A DNA stretch of 64,000 nt. Origin: Sulfurimonas sp. (GTDB lineage Bacteria; Campylobacterota; Campylobacteria; Campylobacterales; Sulfurimonadaceae). The notes under the pieces were generated by a model. The model did not search any database. It saw only the letters and a list, made by a program, of their open reading frames with translations, and had not been told where the DNA came from. The stretch covers positions 1-64,000 of the forward strand of contig JALSLJ010000024.1 of NCBI GenBank assembly GCA_026988315.1, read 5' to 3'. Shown one piece after another: positions 6,694-15,193 of this stretch. A program made the position numbers and the translations under genes. How positions within the stretch are numbered: the stretch's first letter is position 1; each line of letters opens with the position of its first letter.

Positions 6694-7698
6694 TTATATA
6701 CTTTTTCTAAACCTTATCATCTTAAACCTTTCACCTAAAAAATCTGGTAATATCAGCATTTTAACTTTTTCTAACTCCTGCTTATATAATTCCTCTTCAA
6801 CATTCTCTTTTAGTATCTCTAAAAGGTCTAGTATCCCCATATCTACTAAAGCAACCATTTGAGCCTTTAACTCTATAAACTCTACTCCAGCGTCAGCGTA
6901 AGCATCTTTCACATGAGCAAATGTTACATCATAAGTTATGTCCGACTTTGCAAATAGCTTTTCTCGCTGTATATCTTCTTCAAACAATGGGATAACCTTA
7001 TGTTTTTCATACACTCTTATGGAAAAATCAGGTCTTGCTGCCATCTCCCCATAATCAAAACTCATAAACTCAAACTTTTCACAAGACTCCGCCATCTCAC
7101 AAGCAAACTCTTCATATCCAAGAGCTATTTCGCCTCTATCTTTATGATACTGTTTCGCTTTTTCATCTACCCATGAATTATCTACATCAAACTCAATGTT
7201 ATGTGCATCAACTCTCGCAGTTTTTCCTTTATAGTAAAGTTCACAAGGGAATGCATCAAAGATTTCATTGGCAATAAAAAAAGCATTTTTACATTTGAAT
7301 TCAGTAAGTGATTTATAATGAGTTAGCGATACAACATCTCCAAATGACTCTTTAAAATAATTTGTTTGAAACTCCTGCAAGTTATCAAATCTCTCTATAA
7401 TCACAAATTTTAATGTTGTGAGTAATTTTGGTCTAAGTGTATATATAAATTCAATCACATCCGCTAAAAAGTAGCCATGATGCGCACCAATCTCACAAAC
7501 TGTCCCACTTGGATGTAGAAACCCTTCATCCACCAAAGAGATAATATGTTTAGCTACACATCCACCAAAAAACTTACTTGTACTCACAGCGGTATAAAAG
7601 TCACCACTTTTACCTATGTTTTTATAAGTTGCATAGTAGCCATTTTCACCATACAACCACTCACTCATATACTCGCTAAATTTCATACTATCTGTCAT
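6694..7698 (-). CDS. MidA/NDUFAF7-family SAM-dependent methyltransferase
   Basis: The family marks are the N-terminal YYATYKNIGKSGDFYTAVS, the SAM-binding VCEIGAHHGYFLADV, ANEIFDAFPCE, and FMSFDYGE. In mitochondria NDUFAF7 dimethylates an arginine of complex I; bacterial substrates are unknown. I start at 7698 (MTDSMKF), where the ATG overlaps the TAG of the upstream TolC-like gene, rather than at the tracked 7713. About 334 aa, slightly short for the family. It is the last gene of a five-gene overlapping operon with a molybdoenzyme, ArgD-like and TolC-like proteins; why they are together is not obvious. Confidence 0.8.
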   Translation of the reverse strand: MTDSMKFSEYMSEWLYGENGYYATYKNIGKSGDFYTAVSTSKFFGGCVAKHIISLVDEGFLHPSGTVCEIGAHHGYFLADVIEFIYTLRPKLLTTLKFVIIERFDNLQEFQTNYFKESFGDVVSLTHYKSLTEFKCKNAFFIANEIFDAFPCELYYKGKTARVDAHNIEFDVDNSWVDEKAKQYHKDRGEIALGYEEFACEMAESCEKFEFMSFDYGEMAARPDFSIRVYEKHKVIPLFEEDIQREKLFAKSDITYDVTFAHVKDAYADAGVEFIELKAQMVALVDMGILDLLEILKENVEEELYKQELEKVKMLILPDFLGERFKMIRFRKSI

Positions 7699-8914
7699 TT
7701 TTATACATCTCATACAGACTTAACAATTCAAGTTGTTTATCTATTTCAAATATCTGAGAATCTATGTTTTGAATATTGACAGAATTTTTCAATAACTCTA
7801 CATCGAAATTAGTTTTGTATCCAGCCTTGTATAAATCAACTGTATCTGCTAAAAGTTTCTCATATATCTCTTTGTTTTCAACGCTTAGTGCAATCTTTTT
7901 TTCATAATTGGATATATTTAGCATAACCTGTTCAAAAAGTGCTTTAAGCTCTCTTTTTTTATCTTCAACTACTACTCTTGATTTTAAATAATCTACTCTT
8001 GAAGACTCTATATCACTAAAAGTATTTATATCTATTGGGATTGAAACCCTTATGCCATAGTCATAATAGTTTTTTTCACTAGAAAATGCTGGTATAGTTG
8101 GTGAGAATTGTTGATTTTGAGTTTTTGACCAGTTATATCCAGCTGTAAAACTTATGCGTGGAAAGTACTTTGCCATTGTAACTTTTTTATTATAGGATGT
8201 TTTTTCTATATCACTCTGCGTCATATTAAGAACGATGTTATTTTCTAAGAACTTTTCTTCACTTAAAAGCTCTAACCTTGGTACAATTGCATCATCATAC
8301 TTCATATCGCTTAGAGTAGCAAAAGTTGAAATAAGTCTTTGTTTATTTGTTTGCATATCATAAAGTGCTTGAATGACTGCATTTCTAGCAATTATTGCAT
8401 TATCTAAAAATCCAGAATCTAACTGTCCATTAAGATACTGCTCTTTTTGTTGCTCTAAACTTATCTCGGAGTTTTTTATAACTAAGTTCTGCTTATCAAT
8501 CATCAAGCCCATCTGTTTTATCTGCATCAACAAAGAGATAGCTTCTTTGGTTAATTTTCTTTTTGCAACATCAATCGAATAATCCGAATAAACCTTAGAA
8601 GCATCTACAAACTTAACACCATAGTAGATGCCACCAAACTGAAAAATAGGCTGGTCCATTTTTATTGCAGCACTTTGTGAAGTTTGCTCCACATCATAGG
8701 GCTTACTTTTTGAATAGCTGTATTGTAACATTATTGGTGCTATCCATGAATCATGAAGCTTAGAACTTTCAGCTTCTATCTTTTCATAATCATACTTAAA
8801 CTGTTTCTTTTTTGAGTCTGATAGATATATATCTAAAGATTCATTTTTTTCTTCCGCTAGCAGTAGTGAACTACAAAGTAGCGAGAGCGCGATTAAGAGA
8901 TTTGAAGCCTTCAT
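7688..8914 (-). CDS. TolC-family outer membrane protein
   Basis: 408 aa with a signal peptide (about residues 1-20, ending LLLAEE). It has the long alternating helical stretches and two-fold repeat of TolC-type outer membrane channels, for example IKMDQPIFQFGGIYYG and, in the second half, RISFTAGYNWSKTQ. It should trimerise and form a tunnel with a periplasmic adaptor. The candidate adaptor is encoded three genes upstream in the same operon (11775-12572), but no inner-membrane pump lies between. The ATG with GAGGAAAT lies inside the end of the ArgD gene (44 bp overlap), so translation is coupled. Exported substrate unknown. Confidence 0.82.
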   Translation of the reverse strand: MKASNLLIALSLLCSSLLLAEEKNESLDIYLSDSKKKQFKYDYEKIEAESSKLHDSWIAPIMLQYSYSKSKPYDVEQTSQSAAIKMDQPIFQFGGIYYGVKFVDASKVYSDYSIDVAKRKLTKEAISLLMQIKQMGLMIDKQNLVIKNSEISLEQQKEQYLNGQLDSGFLDNAIIARNAVIQALYDMQTNKQRLISTFATLSDMKYDDAIVPRLELLSEEKFLENNIVLNMTQSDIEKTSYNKKVTMAKYFPRISFTAGYNWSKTQNQQFSPTIPAFSSEKNYYDYGIRVSIPIDINTFSDIESSRVDYLKSRVVVEDKKRELKALFEQVMLNISNYEKKIALSVENKEIYEKLLADTVDLYKAGYKTNFDVELLKNSVNIQNIDSQIFEIDKQLELLSLYEMYKNDR

Positions 8915-10055
8915 CTATTTCCTCTTTTGTTATTGTAAGTGGTGGTAAAAATCTCAGTGTGTTTTTACCAGCTTTTAAAACCATCACACCCTCATCTTTA
9001 GCATTTGCTATGATTTTACTTAAAGTATCTGCATTGTTAACACGCAATCCACACATCATCCCTATACCAACCTTAGATGTAAAAAGATTTCTATTTGTAC
9101 TATATATCTCTTCTAACTTTTGGTTAAAGTAAGTTGTCATTTTTTCTAATTCACCACTTTTAGCATACTCTTTTAAAAGGTCAAGTACAGCACAAGCAGC
9201 GGTAGCACTTAAATAGTTTCCACCAAAAGTTGAACCATGATCACCAGCACTTAATATATCTTTGAGAGATGTCATAACAACACCGATAGGAACTCCACCA
9301 CCTAAACCTTTTGCTAAAGTTATAATATCTGGCTGTATCTCATAAACCTGTGAAGCTAAAAATTTACCTGTTCTATAAACACCAGTTTGCACTTCATCAA
9401 CTATAAGTAGTACATTTTTTGATGCTAACATCTTTGCTAGAGCTTGAACCTCTCCCTTGTCTTGTGGCTGAACACCACCCTCCCCTTGCACAAGTTCTAT
9501 CATAACAGCGCAGGTGTGATCATCAACTAAGCCCTCAATATCGCTCATAGTATCAGCATACACAAAACCATCAGGGAAAGGTCCAAAATAGTTATGCATT
9601 GACTCTTGACCCGTAGCTTTTACAGTTGTGATAGTTCTGCCATGAAACGAATGCTGTAGTGTAATAATCTTATATCTCTTCACTTCACCATCAATTTCAC
9701 CAAACTTTCTTGCAATTTTAATAGCACCCTCATTCGCCTCAGCTCCACTATTTCCAAAAAAACATTTCATATCGTAGCCACTTTGCTCTACTATCTTTTG
9801 TGCAGCTTTTACTTGGGGAGCGATATTATAAAGATTTGATGTATGAGTAATATTGGAAATTTGCTCACAAATAGCACTATTGACTTTTTTATTTGCATGA
9901 CCAACACTCACAACCCCTATCCCTGAAGTAAAGTCTATATATTTTTTTTCATCACTATCAACTAATCTCGCATTATCCCCGCTTACAAACTCTACATCTA
10001 CTCTCGCATATGTAGGCAAAACATATTTATTATCTAATTCTTGTGTATTACTCAT
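8871..10055 (-). CDS. argD: Acetylornithine/aspartate-family aminotransferase (ArgD type)
   Basis: 394 aa class-III PLP aminotransferase. The expected signatures are present: DFTSGIGVVSVGHAN, FFGNSGAEANEGAIKIAR, HSFHGRTITT, the VIVDEVQTG-like LLIVDEVQTGVYRTG, and the PLP lysine in TLAKGLGGGVPIG (near residue 245). Length and motifs fit N-acetylornithine aminotransferase, the fourth step of arginine synthesis. argG is also in this window (47812) but far away. It sits between a molybdopterin oxidoreductase (ATGA overlap) and a TolC-like gene, an unusual setting. Related omega-aminotransferases are possible, though the ArgD assignment is the best fit. Confidence 0.87.
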   Translation of the reverse strand: MSNTQELDNKYVLPTYARVDVEFVSGDNARLVDSDEKKYIDFTSGIGVVSVGHANKKVNSAICEQISNITHTSNLYNIAPQVKAAQKIVEQSGYDMKCFFGNSGAEANEGAIKIARKFGEIDGEVKRYKIITLQHSFHGRTITTVKATGQESMHNYFGPFPDGFVYADTMSDIEGLVDDHTCAVMIELVQGEGGVQPQDKGEVQALAKMLASKNVLLIVDEVQTGVYRTGKFLASQVYEIQPDIITLAKGLGGGVPIGVVMTSLKDILSAGDHGSTFGGNYLSATAACAVLDLLKEYAKSGELEKMTTYFNQKLEEIYSTNRNLFTSKVGIGMMCGLRVNNADTLSKIIANAKDEGVMVLKAGKNTLRFLPPLTITKEEIDEGFKSLNRALATL

Positions 10056-11782
10056 CTACTTACCTCTACTTTATTTTCTTGATATATTGCATTTTTCCCA
10101 TCAAGTGAATGCTTAGAACTTGTTAAATTATTGACCCCCTTAGTTCCACTATAAATTAAAACACAATCACTTCGTACATCATCATTTATCTTAACTTTTA
10201 AACATATACTTCCATTATCTGAAGATATAACCACCTTTTCATCTTCTTGAAATCCAAGTTTACTATGAAGATATACATTCTCCTCTCGTGCAAACTGAGA
10301 GTTTAAACTTGTGATACTTTTTGGAGTTATAAGAAATAACTTTTCAGAGTTTCCTAAAGGTTCAAACTCTTCTAAAAAACAAAATTCACTATCATCAGTA
10401 TCAAAGCCATTTTTATATGGAATCTCTACTCTATCTGTAACAACAAAACTACCATCCTCTTTTTGCGTACCAAAACTTTTAAAATGATTTATATAAAACT
10501 CTTCGCTCTCTAAGTCAACAACAAACTCTTTACAGAGATAAGCACTTAAATCATACTCACTTATTCCATATAAACTCACATCCATGTAAGGCATATTTAT
10601 TATTGCATTGTGAGAGTATGAAGTTCTAATATCGTTTTTATGTAAAAAACTTTTTGCAGGAATTATCAAATCTGCAATTGCACTTGTCTCATTTTCGTAA
10701 AGTCCAAAATAGATAACATTTTCAACACTTTGCAAAGATTTCTCAACTCTGGATGTATCAGGCATTTGAGAAAGGGGATTTGCCCCTTGAATAAACACAG
10801 TTCTAAATTTACTAAACTCTGTGTTAACCTTCGATACTCGTTTTGCTTTTGTCTTAAAAGGTGAGCTAATTTTATCTTTTGAATTGCCAAGATAAGCCAC
10901 TCCGCATCCCTCTTTGCCAAAAAGACCTTTCATTGTTGCAAAAGCGTCAATCGCTCTTATTACATCCGCACCATCACTATATTTTTGGATACCAACACCA
11001 CAAACAATTGCAACTTTTTTATCCTTTGTTAACTCTAAGAGCTGACCAATTTGACCAAGAGTTACACCTATTTCATCTAAGGTAGCCTTTATTCTTATGC
11101 TTTGGGTCAACTCATAAAACTCTTCATATTCAGGTGCGTGCTCTTCTAAAAACTCTATATCACAAGCATTATCTATATGTACAAAACGACTCATTAGCAT
11201 AGCAAGATATAAATCTCCATGTGGCTGTATCTGTATATGTAAATCAGCCATTTTAGCAATTTTTGTTTTTAATGGATCTATCACTATGATAGTCTTATTT
11301 TTTATAATTGGTAGCAGATGAGATGAAGTTGTATGTGGGTTTCTTCCCCAAATAATCACCACTTCAGATTTTTCTATCTCAGAGAGTGGCATATTGATAT
11401 TTGAACCTCTTCCATCAATAATTCCAGCTTCACCTGCCCCATCACAGAGACTTCCATCAGTTAAAGTTGCACCTATGGAGGTGAAAAAATGATCACTTAC
11501 CTCCTGCATAAGTCCAAAGTTACCAGAGCCTCGATAGTGCAGAACTTCCGTATTTGGAGTTGATTTTATTATTGCACTAAGTTTTATAAGAGCATCTTGC
11601 AAACTAATCTCTTTACCTTTATACCTAGGCTTTTGTATAGTTTCATATTGAGTATAATGATTAAGATGTGGGCATAAAAATCCTTGAGTATGACCTTTTT
11701 TGAGACCTTTTATTTTAGCATTTTCATAGCTAATTTCACAGGCATCATAACAATCAAGAGGACAAGCGGTAGTCTTATTCAT
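10052..11782 (-). CDS. Molybdopterin oxidoreductase with N-terminal 4Fe-4S site
   Basis: 576 aa, DMSO-reductase superfamily. An N-terminal CPLDCYDAC plus CPH near residue 37 forms the [4Fe-4S] motif. Molybdopterin guanine dinucleotide-binding stretches such as VVIIWGRNPHTT and FIQGANPLSQMPD follow, with a C-terminal molydopterin-dinucleotide domain (NSQFAREENVYLH). A Cys in TDGSLCDGAGEAG is at the position of the metal ligand in this superfamily (inference). There is no Tat signal (no RR motif), so it is probably cytoplasmic, and no electron-transfer subunit is adjacent. The substrate is unknown. The reading frame overlaps the adaptor gene by 8 bp and argD by 4 bp. Confidence 0.82.
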   Translation of the reverse strand: MNKTTACPLDCYDACEISYENAKIKGLKKGHTQGFLCPHLNHYTQYETIQKPRYKGKEISLQDALIKLSAIIKSTPNTEVLHYRGSGNFGLMQEVSDHFFTSIGATLTDGSLCDGAGEAGIIDGRGSNINMPLSEIEKSEVVIIWGRNPHTTSSHLLPIIKNKTIIVIDPLKTKIAKMADLHIQIQPHGDLYLAMLMSRFVHIDNACDIEFLEEHAPEYEEFYELTQSIRIKATLDEIGVTLGQIGQLLELTKDKKVAIVCGVGIQKYSDGADVIRAIDAFATMKGLFGKEGCGVAYLGNSKDKISSPFKTKAKRVSKVNTEFSKFRTVFIQGANPLSQMPDTSRVEKSLQSVENVIYFGLYENETSAIADLIIPAKSFLHKNDIRTSYSHNAIINMPYMDVSLYGISEYDLSAYLCKEFVVDLESEEFYINHFKSFGTQKEDGSFVVTDRVEIPYKNGFDTDDSEFCFLEEFEPLGNSEKLFLITPKSITSLNSQFAREENVYLHSKLGFQEDEKVVISSDNGSICLKVKINDDVRSDCVLIYSGTKGVNNLTSSKHSLDGKNAIYQENKVEVSR

Positions 11783-12572
11783 CTCGCAACTCTATCTTTA
11801 CAACTTTTGAAAATACTTTTGGAGCATCAATAATAATTTGTGCCATATATTTAGAAATGTTTTTACTATCTGCAATATTTAAAATTCTACTAATCTTATA
11901 AGTGCTTTTTTCTTCATCTATATATACCACTTTTGTTTTAGCATCTGCTACATCTTTTTCATCCAGATATATAGTCAATTTTGCTCTGGATGTATCAGCT
12001 AACTTTGCAACTGGAGTTGCCATCCCAACCACTTGACCAGTTTTAACTAAGATATTATAAAGCACAAAACCTTTTGCATTAAAGTTTTTATCTCTAATAG
12101 TTTTAATCAAAGATGCCTTTCTAAGTTTTAAATCTGTGATCTGAACTTTTAAATTTTGAACCGTGTTTTGAGTATTTAAAAAAAGATTTTCACTATTTAT
12201 CAAATCATGAAACTCTCTATCTTTATCTACAATGGATTTAGTTTTTAAAGACTCTACTCTTTTATAGTTCATTCTTTTTCTCTGCAAAGAACTTTCTAAA
12301 TTAATTAAAACATTTTCATTTGCTTTGACCATTTCTCTAAGATACTCTAATTTATCTTCGATATATTTCAATTCAACATTATCAAGCTCTGCATCTATAC
12401 GAACATAAGATTTATTTGATAATTTTTTACCAATCATATCTTCATCAATAAATATTACTTCTCCAGATACATTTGAAGAGATATCTCTAATCTCATATGG
12501 TTCAACTTTCGAGTAAAAAACTTTAGCGAACGATAAAGTAAACACCAAAGAGATAATAATTAAAATTTTCAC
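11775..12572 (-). CDS. Periplasmic adaptor (HlyD/membrane-fusion-like) protein
   Basis: 265 aa with a signal peptide (about 1-16, SFAKVFYS). The ordering EIRDISSNVSGEVIFIDEDMIGKKL (half-lipoyl-like), a long coiled coil (about 75-165), then ILVKTGQVVGMATPVAKLAD and a beta-barrel-like end is that of membrane-fusion proteins. It starts with GTG, AAGG upstream. It is the first gene of the operon that also encodes a TolC-like protein, so an adaptor-channel pair is likely, but no ABC, RND or MFS pump is encoded beside them. It may lend itself to a pump elsewhere. It is shorter than usual adaptors and lacks an N-terminal membrane helix beyond the signal. Confidence 0.75.
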   Translation of the reverse strand: MKILIIISLVFTLSFAKVFYSKVEPYEIRDISSNVSGEVIFIDEDMIGKKLSNKSYVRIDAELDNVELKYIEDKLEYLREMVKANENVLINLESSLQRKRMNYKRVESLKTKSIVDKDREFHDLINSENLFLNTQNTVQNLKVQITDLKLRKASLIKTIRDKNFNAKGFVLYNILVKTGQVVGMATPVAKLADTSRAKLTIYLDEKDVADAKTKVVYIDEEKSTYKISRILNIADSKNISKYMAQIIIDAPKVFSKVVKIELRDE

Positions 12573-12686
12573 TTTTCATACCTTTATAAAAATATAAGTT
12601 ATTTTACCAATAGATCACTTAACATTCAAGCATATTTCATTATATTTTAGATATTATAAAGCAAGTTTTCCTTAAAGGGTGTAGAT

Positions 12687-13637
12687 ATGTCTGTTTTAGA
12701 TAATGTAGATGCTTCAACAAATTTAGCAAAAAACAACGAACTCCAATTATTAGTCTTTAGAGTAAGCGAAAAAGGTGAATCAGCTTATTATGCGATTAAT
12801 GTTTTTAAAACGAGAGAGGTTGTAGAGGCGAAAAACCACTATATCACTCAAATACCTTCAGCACACCCTTTATTAGAAGGAACAATTATACTTCGCGAAC
12901 TACAAATTCCAATTCTAAATCTTCCACAATGGCTTGGCATAGAACTCACTCCAAAGGAGATACAAAAATCAAATATTTTAATTTGTGATTTTAATGGTAT
13001 CACAATAGGGCTTAGAATCATGTCTGCATACAGAGTTATAAAGAAAAACTGGAATGAGATGCACGCACCTGACAGCTATAGACTCAAAAATGACGGTCTT
13101 GTTATGAATGATACACGATTAGAAGATGGGAGTTTATGCCTTATCTTAGATTATGAAAAATTTCTCGCAGAAGTTATACCTCAAGCGATGGTTAATGTAC
13201 AAGAGTCACCTGAAAATATTAAAGATTTGACAATCCCTGAGAGACTAAAAAATGGGACTGTTTTAATTGCTGAAGATTCTAAAACAGCACAAAGACATTT
13301 AACTCAAATTTTTAAACATTCAAACATAAATATGAAAATATTTGACAATGGAAAAAAGCTTGTTGATTATATCCAAGAGTTAGGTGAAAGGGCTATTTAT
13401 ATTCCAGCGGTTATCACTGATATAGAGATGCCTGAGATGTCGGGTTTTACAGTTATTAAAACATTAAGAGATAGTCCATATGCTAAAGACCTTCCGATCA
13501 TTGTAAACAGTTCAATGACTGGCAATAACAACAAAAGAGAAGCCGAAGTTTTAGGTGCTAGTGCATTTATAGATAAAACTAAAAGTCATGATGTCATCCC
13601 TCTAATTATCGAGACAATGAATAATCATTCAATTTAA
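12687..13637 (+). CDS. cheV: Chemotaxis coupling protein CheV (CheW-receiver)
   Basis: 316 aa. A CheW-like domain (about 15-165) contains YYAINVFKTREVVEA and the RELQIPILNLPQWLG stretch. It is followed by a response-regulator receiver (about 190-315) with acidic pocket IAEDS, phospho-acceptor Asp in AVITDIEMPEMSGF, conserved Ser/Thr in VNSSMTG and Lys in FIDKTKS. CheV couples receptors to CheA and can act as a phosphate sink; Campylobacterota often carry CheV in addition to CheW. AAAGGG lies before the ATG. It is monocistronic, divergent from the adaptor operon, and followed by a hairpin terminator. Confidence 0.93.
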   Translation: MSVLDNVDASTNLAKNNELQLLVFRVSEKGESAYYAINVFKTREVVEAKNHYITQIPSAHPLLEGTIILRELQIPILNLPQWLGIELTPKEIQKSNILICDFNGITIGLRIMSAYRVIKKNWNEMHAPDSYRLKNDGLVMNDTRLEDGSLCLILDYEKFLAEVIPQAMVNVQESPENIKDLTIPERLKNGTVLIAEDSKTAQRHLTQIFKHSNINMKIFDNGKKLVDYIQELGERAIYIPAVITDIEMPEMSGFTVIKTLRDSPYAKDLPIIVNSSMTGNNNKREAEVLGASAFIDKTKSHDVIPLIIETMNNHSI

Positions 13638-13641
13638 ATAT

Positions 13642-13665
13642 GTAACGCTCTTATTATAGCGTTAC
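13642..13665 (+). terminator. Terminator-like hairpin after cheV
   Basis: Perfect 8-bp stem GTAACGCT / AGCGTTAC with an 8-base loop, starting 4 bases after the cheV stop. The tail is CTCTCTCTTT rather than a pure T run. Confidence 0.6.
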
Positions 13666-13754
13666 CTCTCTCTTTATTATCCACTTTCAAATATACTTTT
13701 TCCTTTCAATTTTAACTATAGATTTAAGAAATAACAAAAAAAACTATGAAATAA

Positions 13755-13858
13755 AAAATTCAAAGAGTAGTGTATATTCAAGGCGCATAGAGAGGAAATG
13801 TACTATAAGTACATGACGAACGGTAGCAACGCAGAAGATGCGTTGCTATTTGAATTTT
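13755..13858. repeat. Structured intergenic element with an outer stem and two inner hairpins
   Basis: The outer arms AAAATTCAAA (13755-13764) and TTTGAATTTT (13849-13858) pair perfectly. Inside are ATGTACT-ATA-AGTACAT (13798-13814) and AGCAACGC-(7)-GCGTTGCT (13825-13847). A GC-richer core containing CAAGGCGCATAGAG and GCAACGCAGAAGATGCG stands out from the AT-rich surroundings. It lies between convergent cheV and oadB. Similar CAAGGCG...GCAACGCAG intergenic elements occur in many proteobacteria, to my recollection without an agreed function. It could also serve as a terminator. Confidence 0.6.
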
Positions 13859-13869
13859 GTGTCAGTAAG

Positions 13870-15189
13870 TTACTGGAATAAAGATATAAGTACACCAGCT
13901 GCTACGGCTGAGCCAATAACACCTGCAACATTTGGACCCATTGCATGCATTAGAAGCATGTTTGAGCGGTCATATTCCATACCTACTTTGTTTGACACAC
14001 GAGCTGCCATTGGAACTGCTGAAACTCCAGCTGAACCGATTAGTGGATTTACTTTATGTCCTGGGAACATATTCATAACTTTCGCCATAAGTACACCAGA
14101 TGCAGTACCCACAGAGAATGCAACAATACCAAGAGCCATAATAAACATAGTATCTGGAACTAAGAACTCATTTGCTGCGAGTTTTGAACCAACACCTAAG
14201 CCTAAGAAAATAGTTACAGTATTGATAAGTGAATTTTGAAGAGTATCATTCAAACGCTCAACAACACCAGATTCTTTTAAAAAGTTTCCAAACATAAATG
14301 CACCGATAAGTGGTGTAGCTGCAGGTAAAACTAATATAGCAAGAGTTAGAACCATAATAGGAAAAACTAATTTTTCTAAACGAGATACATGACGAAGTGT
14401 AGTCATTTTAATCTTTCTCTCTGCTTCAGTTGTTAATGCTCTCATAATTGGAGGTTGAATAATAGGAACCATAGCCATATAACTATAAGATGCAACTGCA
14501 ATAGCACCTAATAATTCAGGAGCAAGCTTAGTAGCAATAAAGATAGATGTTGGACCATCAGCCCCACCAATAATTGAAATAGCTGAAGCTTGTTGCAATG
14601 TAAAATCTGCAAGACCAATTTGAGTTAATGCTACCGCACCGACAAGTGTTCCAAAGATACCAAACTGAGCAGCTCCACCAAGAAGTGCTGTTTTTGGATT
14701 AGACAGAAGTGGACCAAAATCAGTCATAGCCCCAACACCCATAAATATAAGTATGGGAAACATCTCATTGGCAAGACCCATATTATAAATTACACCTAAG
14801 AAACCGTGATCTCCAGCAATACCAGCAATTGGGATATTTGCCAACAATCCACCAAAAGCAATTGGCAATAATAATAATGGCTCAAAACCTTTTTTTATAG
14901 CTAGCCAGAACAGAAAGAAAGTAACAAGAATCATTATGATTCTACCCCATGATTTATGGAAATCACTCATCTCTTTGCCATGAGGATCCAACTCCTCGGG
15001 ATCGGGATTTATAAAAGCAGCAATACCTGTAGAGCCTAAAAACCCTGTAATCATTTCAGAAAAAGGCTGACTCACATAAGTCTCTTCTTGATGCGTTGAG
15101 AGAGCTTCAGCTGATGCAGGTGCACTAGCATGTAAAGCACCAAAGCTTAAAAACATAAGCGCGAGTAGTTTTATAACAAAAGATTTCAT
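13870..15189 (-). CDS. oadB: Na+-translocating oxaloacetate decarboxylase beta subunit
   Basis: 439 aa polytopic membrane protein. After an N-terminal signal/TM (about 1-23) and a loop, it carries about ten membrane helices and the family signature [13 protein letters not shown], whose Asp binds Na+, plus late [17 protein letters not shown] and [12 protein letters not shown]. It couples decarboxylation of carboxybiotin to Na+ export. It is the third gene of oadG-oadA-oadB, 4 bp after oadA. Some anaerobes use the same subunit with other decarboxylases (methylmalonyl-CoA, glutaconyl-CoA), but the adjacent carboxyltransferase favours oxaloacetate. Confidence 0.93.
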   Translation of the reverse strand: MKSFVIKLLALMFLSFGALHASAPASAEALSTHQEETYVSQPFSEMITGFLGSTGIAAFINPDPEELDPHGKEMSDFHKSWGRIIMILVTFFLFWLAIKKGFEPLLLLPIAFGGLLANIPIAGIAGDHGFLGVIYNMGLANEMFPILIFMGVGAMTDFGPLLSNPKTALLGGAAQFGIFGTLVGAVALTQIGLADFTLQQASAISIIGGADGPTSIFIATKLAPELLGAIAVASYSYMAMVPIIQPPIMRALTTEAERKIKMTTLRHVSRLEKLVFPIMVLTLAILVLPAATPLIGAFMFGNFLKESGVVERLNDTLQNSLINTVTIFLGLGVGSKLAANEFLVPDTMFIMALGIVAFSVGTASGVLMAKVMNMFPGHKVNPLIGSAGVSAVPMAARVSNKVGMEYDRSNMLLMHAMGPNVAGVIGSAVAAGVLISLFQ

Positions 15190-15193
15190 CCGC

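Noticed and set aside
13838-14239. 133-aa plus-strand ORF at the cheV/oadB border
   Set aside because: Antisense of oadB with no start signal; Pro/Thr/Ile-rich composition is that of an antisense membrane gene.
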